Source: Tateyamaria omphalii (GTDB taxonomy: Bacteria > Pseudomonadota > Alphaproteobacteria > Rhodobacterales > Rhodobacteraceae). Taken from it: a stretch of 64,000 nucleotides of DNA. Made by a program: the position numbers and the translations under genes. Positions 61,809-64,000 of the stretch are shown here, in pieces (position 1 is the stretch's first letter; the number at the start of each line of letters is the position of its first letter). Location: NCBI RefSeq assembly GCF_001969365.1, contig NZ_CP019312.1, forward strand, positions 2,170,001-2,234,000. The letters are read 5' to 3'. Below the pieces are notes generated by a model. It did no database searches, was not told where the DNA came from, and saw only the letters and a program-made list of their open reading frames with translations.

Positions 61809-61820
61809 GGGGGTATCCCC
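61809..61820 (+). promoter_or_regulatory. Small hairpin directly before ureE start
   Basis: GGGGG, TAT, CCCC ends immediately before the ureE ATG and occupies the ribosome-binding position. It might hold ureE translation low unless the upstream small ORF is translated. Confidence 0.35.
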
Positions 61821-62276
61821 ATGCTGACCGCGCAGCACTACCACGATCACACCCATGGTCAGGTGAGCGACCACGTGTCGCTCACTTACGAAGACCGCTT
61901 TTTGCGGCGCAAGGTTCTGACCCTCGCCTCTGGCGCGCAACTGCTGGTCGACCTTCCACAAACTACATCGCTGGATCATGGTGGCGCCTTGATCACCACT
62001 GACAAGGCCGAGATCAGGATTGACGCGGCGCCGGAGCAGCTCTTGGAAGTCACTGGCCAGAGCCTGCACCGCATCGCTTGGCATATCGGCAACCGCCACA
62101 CCCCGTGCCAGATCGAAGACACGCGCCTGCTGATTCAGCGGGACCACGTGATGGCCGATATGCTGGCCAAGATCGGCGCCACGACGCGCGAGGTTGTCGA
62201 GCCGTTTACGCCCGAGGGCGGCGCATATGGGCATGGGCGAACCCATGGCCACGACCATTCGCACAGCCACACATGA
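61821..62276 (+). CDS. ureE: Urease nickel chaperone UreE
   Basis: A 151-residue metallochaperone that delivers Ni2+ to the UreDFG-urease complex. The N-terminal peptide-binding domain (VSLTYEDRFLRRKVLTLASGAQLLVDLPQTTSLDHGG) and C-terminal metal domain (WHIGNRHTPCQIEDTRLLIQRDHVMADML) are present, with a His-rich tail [14 protein letters not shown] that would bind extra nickel. Overlaps ureF by ATGA. Confidence 0.95.
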   Translation: MLTAQHYHDHTHGQVSDHVSLTYEDRFLRRKVLTLASGAQLLVDLPQTTSLDHGGALITTDKAEIRIDAAPEQLLEVTGQSLHRIAWHIGNRHTPCQIEDTRLLIQRDHVMADMLAKIGATTREVVEPFTPEGGAYGHGRTHGHDHSHSHT

Positions 62277-62902
62277 GCCATGCGCTGACCCTGATGCAGT
62301 GGCTGTCGCCCGCCTTTCCCGTCGGGGCCTTTGCTTATTCCCACGGGCTGGAACAGGTGATTGCGGACGGCTCCGTCACGGATGCGGACACGCTGCGCAC
62401 CTGGCTGGGCGACGTATTGGAACTTGGGTCCGGGCGCGCGGATGCCGTGCTGCTTGCGGCGGCCTACGCTGTGGATGACCCGACCTATGTCGATGCAACG
62501 GCGCGCGCTTTTGCCGCCGGAGCGGAGCGGTTGAAGGAAACGGACCTGCAAGGCCGTGCGTTTTGCGACACGGCCCGTGCTGTCTGGGAGATCGAGATCA
62601 GCGGCCTGACCTATCCTGTTGGGGTTGGATCGGCAGCGCGCGCTGTGGGCATCCCGCTGGATCAGACCCTGCCGCTTTACCTGCATGCCTTCGGGTCGAA
62701 CCTGGTTTCGGTGGCGCAGCGCGCAATGCCCCTTGGCCAGACGGATGCGCAGACCGTTTTGGCCGCCCTGTCCCCTGTCATAGCGCGGACCGCACGGGAC
62801 GCGCAGAAAACGCCGCTCGCGGCCCTTTCATCCACCAGCTTTGCTGCTGATATTGCAGCCATGCGCCATGAAACCCTGCAACCGAGGATCTTTCGCACAT
62901 GA
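62273..62902 (+). CDS. ureF: Urease accessory protein UreF
   Basis: A 209-residue helical accessory protein: [29 protein letters not shown] at the start is diagnostic, and [31 protein letters not shown] is the UreF block that binds UreD/UreG. It gates UreG GTPase activity during nickel insertion. Start by ATGA overlap with ureE; ureG follows by ATGA. Confidence 0.95.
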   Translation: MSHALTLMQWLSPAFPVGAFAYSHGLEQVIADGSVTDADTLRTWLGDVLELGSGRADAVLLAAAYAVDDPTYVDATARAFAAGAERLKETDLQGRAFCDTARAVWEIEISGLTYPVGVGSAARAVGIPLDQTLPLYLHAFGSNLVSVAQRAMPLGQTDAQTVLAALSPVIARTARDAQKTPLAALSSTSFAADIAAMRHETLQPRIFRT

Positions 62903-63525
62903 CACAGCTTAATGGACCGCTTCGCATCGGCATCGGTGGCCCCGTGGGTGCGGGCAAGACGACGCTCACCGCCGCCCTGGCCGCTGCGCTGAAGGAACAG
63001 CATTCGATCGGGGTGATCACCAACGACATCTACACCCAGGAAGATGCGGAGGAGCTGATGCGCCGTCAAATCCTGCCGCAGGATCGGATCATAGGGGTCG
63101 AAACGGGTGGGTGCCCGCACACGGCCATCCGCGAGGATGCGTCGATCAACCTGGCCGCCGTGGCCGAAATGCGAGAGCGACATCCCGAAGTCGAGGCGAT
63201 CCTGATCGAAAGCGGCGGCGACAACCTGTCGGCTACGTTTTCTCCGGAATTGGCGGACATCACCCTTTATGTCATCGACACGGCGGCGGGCGAGGAGATA
63301 CCCCGCAAGGGTGGCCCTGCGATCACCAAATCCGACCTGCTGATCATCAACAAGATCGACCTGGCCCCCCATGTGGGCGCGTCTCTTGAGGTGATGGAAC
63401 GGGATGCCAAGCGGATGCGCGGTCAGCGGCCGTTTGTGTTCGCGGCTCTGCGTCACGGCAAAGGCGTTGACGATGTCATCGGCCATATCCGCGCTCTGTC
63501 AGGGCTGGGCCTGACAACCGCGTGA
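62899..63525 (+). CDS. ureG: Urease accessory GTPase UreG
   Basis: A 208-residue SIMIBI GTPase. P-loop [19 protein letters not shown] (13-21), the nickel-binding CPH in [38 protein letters not shown], and DKxD in [20 protein letters not shown]. Hydrolysis of GTP drives nickel insertion into urease. Family length about 205. Last urease gene; hairpin R4 follows. Confidence 0.97.
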   Translation: MTQLNGPLRIGIGGPVGAGKTTLTAALAAALKEQHSIGVITNDIYTQEDAEELMRRQILPQDRIIGVETGGCPHTAIREDASINLAAVAEMRERHPEVEAILIESGGDNLSATFSPELADITLYVIDTAAGEEIPRKGGPAITKSDLLIINKIDLAPHVGASLEVMERDAKRMRGQRPFVFAALRHGKGVDDVIGHIRALSGLGLTTA

Positions 63526-63530
63526 GCTTG

Positions 63531-63558
63531 TAGGGCGGAGGACACCTCCGCCTTACGG
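63531..63558 (+). repeat. TTACG-tailed hairpin repeat, copy R4
   Basis: GGCGGAGG, ACA, CCTCCGCC, TTACGGATT. It lies six bases after the ureG stop and 13 bases before the stop of the convergent molybdenum hydroxylase gene, in the position of a bidirectional terminator. Stem identical to R1/R2. Confidence 0.8.
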
Positions 63559-63571
63559 ATTTCCGCTGCGC

Positions 63572-64000
63572 TTAGACGAAGTCGATGTGCTTGACCATGG
63601 GCATGTCCCGCACCCGTTGACCTGTCGCGGCAAAGATCGCGTTGGACAGGGCGGCGGCAGCGGGCGGCACCATCGGCTCGCCCATGCCGCGCACCGTATC
63701 TCCGTTTTCCAGACCTTGGACAAAGATCTCGGGGGCCTGGGCCATCCGCATCCCTTCGAAGTCGTAGTAGTTCCGCTGCTCTGCCATCCCGTCGGAGATG
63801 GTGATTTCCGAATTCATCGCGTGGCCCAGTGCCCAGTTGATGCCGCCCTGCACCATGTTTTCGAAATTGATAGGGTCGATGACGCGTCCCACTTCGGCAG
63901 CGACCCACACCCTGTCGATCTTGATGGCGCCATCCAGGTTGGTGACTTCGACCACCTCTGCTGTTGGCACGCCAAACGACATGCAGAAGGCGACGCCGCG
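63572..64000 (-). CDS. Molybdenum hydroxylase large subunit, C-terminus only
   Basis: 143 residues of the C-terminal end of a xanthine dehydrogenase / aldehyde dehydrogenase family molybdopterin-binding subunit. RGVAFCMSFGVPTAEVVEVTNLDGAIKIDRVWVAAEVGRVIDPINFENMVQGGINWALGHAMNSEIT and GMGEPMVPPAAAALSNAIFAATGQRVRDMP are typical, the latter holding the active-site Glu in MGEP. The style resembles isoquinoline 1-oxidoreductase (IorB-like) and related aldehyde enzymes; the substrate is not known. The frame runs off the right edge, so the start is outside. Confidence 0.9.
   Translation of the reverse strand, partial: RGVAFCMSFGVPTAEVVEVTNLDGAIKIDRVWVAAEVGRVIDPINFENMVQGGINWALGHAMNSEITISDGMAEQRNYYDFEGMRMAQAPEIFVQGLENGDTVRGMGEPMVPPAAAALSNAIFAATGQRVRDMPMVKHIDFV

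Noticed and set aside
1..64000. CRISPR arrays, insertion sequences, prophage genes, rRNA or tRNA
   Set aside because: No regularly spaced repeats, transposase or phage structural signatures, or RNA gene structures were seen on either strand.

Overview
The window looks like chromosomal DNA of an alphaproteobacterium, most likely the Rhodobacteraceae / Roseobacter group. The reasons are high G+C with strongly GC-biased third positions, an aerobic cob-type (CobG/CobN/CobF/CobE) vitamin B12 pathway, a phosphatidylcholine synthase, a BKACE enzyme, the ruvCAB and tol-pal loci nearby, and dense gene packing with many ATGA stop/start overlaps. I saw no insertion sequence, prophage, CRISPR array, rRNA or tRNA.

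Layout. 1-14.8 kb holds mainly housekeeping genes: the 5' part of tolQ with its thioesterase partner, a YbdK-type ligase, a lipoprotein lytic transglycosylase, ruvCAB, a small DUF1127 gene with a CcsR/cuckoo-like 3'UTR hairpin, prmA, an MFS carrier, ogt, pcs, xerC, a DUF484 gene and a transaldolase-like aldolase. 14.9-33.6 kb holds priA, ileS, a large DUF2339 membrane protein, a cNMP-domain/thioredoxin-reductase-like fusion, the YcjX-GNAT-YcjF operon, truA, an uncharacterised pair with a DUF3726 gene, an acyl-CoA dehydrogenase and a BKACE enzyme.

34.1-38.1 kb is a four-gene Anbu operon: circularly permuted ATP-grasp, alpha-E, transglutaminase-like protease, and an ancestral proteasome-like peptidase. 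The transglutaminase gene is interrupted by a -1 frameshift at a G6 tract that has the form of a slippery heptamer.

38.2-56.4 kb is a large cobalamin region. cobO, a YdjM-like gene, cobQ and a CHMI-family gene run leftward. Rightward, a cobalamin riboswitch precedes a DUF1636 gene, cobW, N, G, H, I and J. cobK is inverted, and cobL, E, M, B and A follow. A second cobalamin riboswitch precedes a CbiM-like permease and cobF.

56.5-63.5 kb is a urease operon, ureD-A-B-[cyclase, CMD]-C-[small ORFs]-E-F-G. The last 430 bases are the C-terminus of a molybdenum hydroxylase large subunit.

Two dispersed non-coding families stand out. One is a hairpin with base-changing but pairing-preserving arms and a fixed TTACGATT tail (five copies). 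The other is a TATTTT...GAAGAAG motif (nine copies), often inverted or beside GC hairpins at gene ends. A third compound palindrome occurs between genes and again inside cobL.
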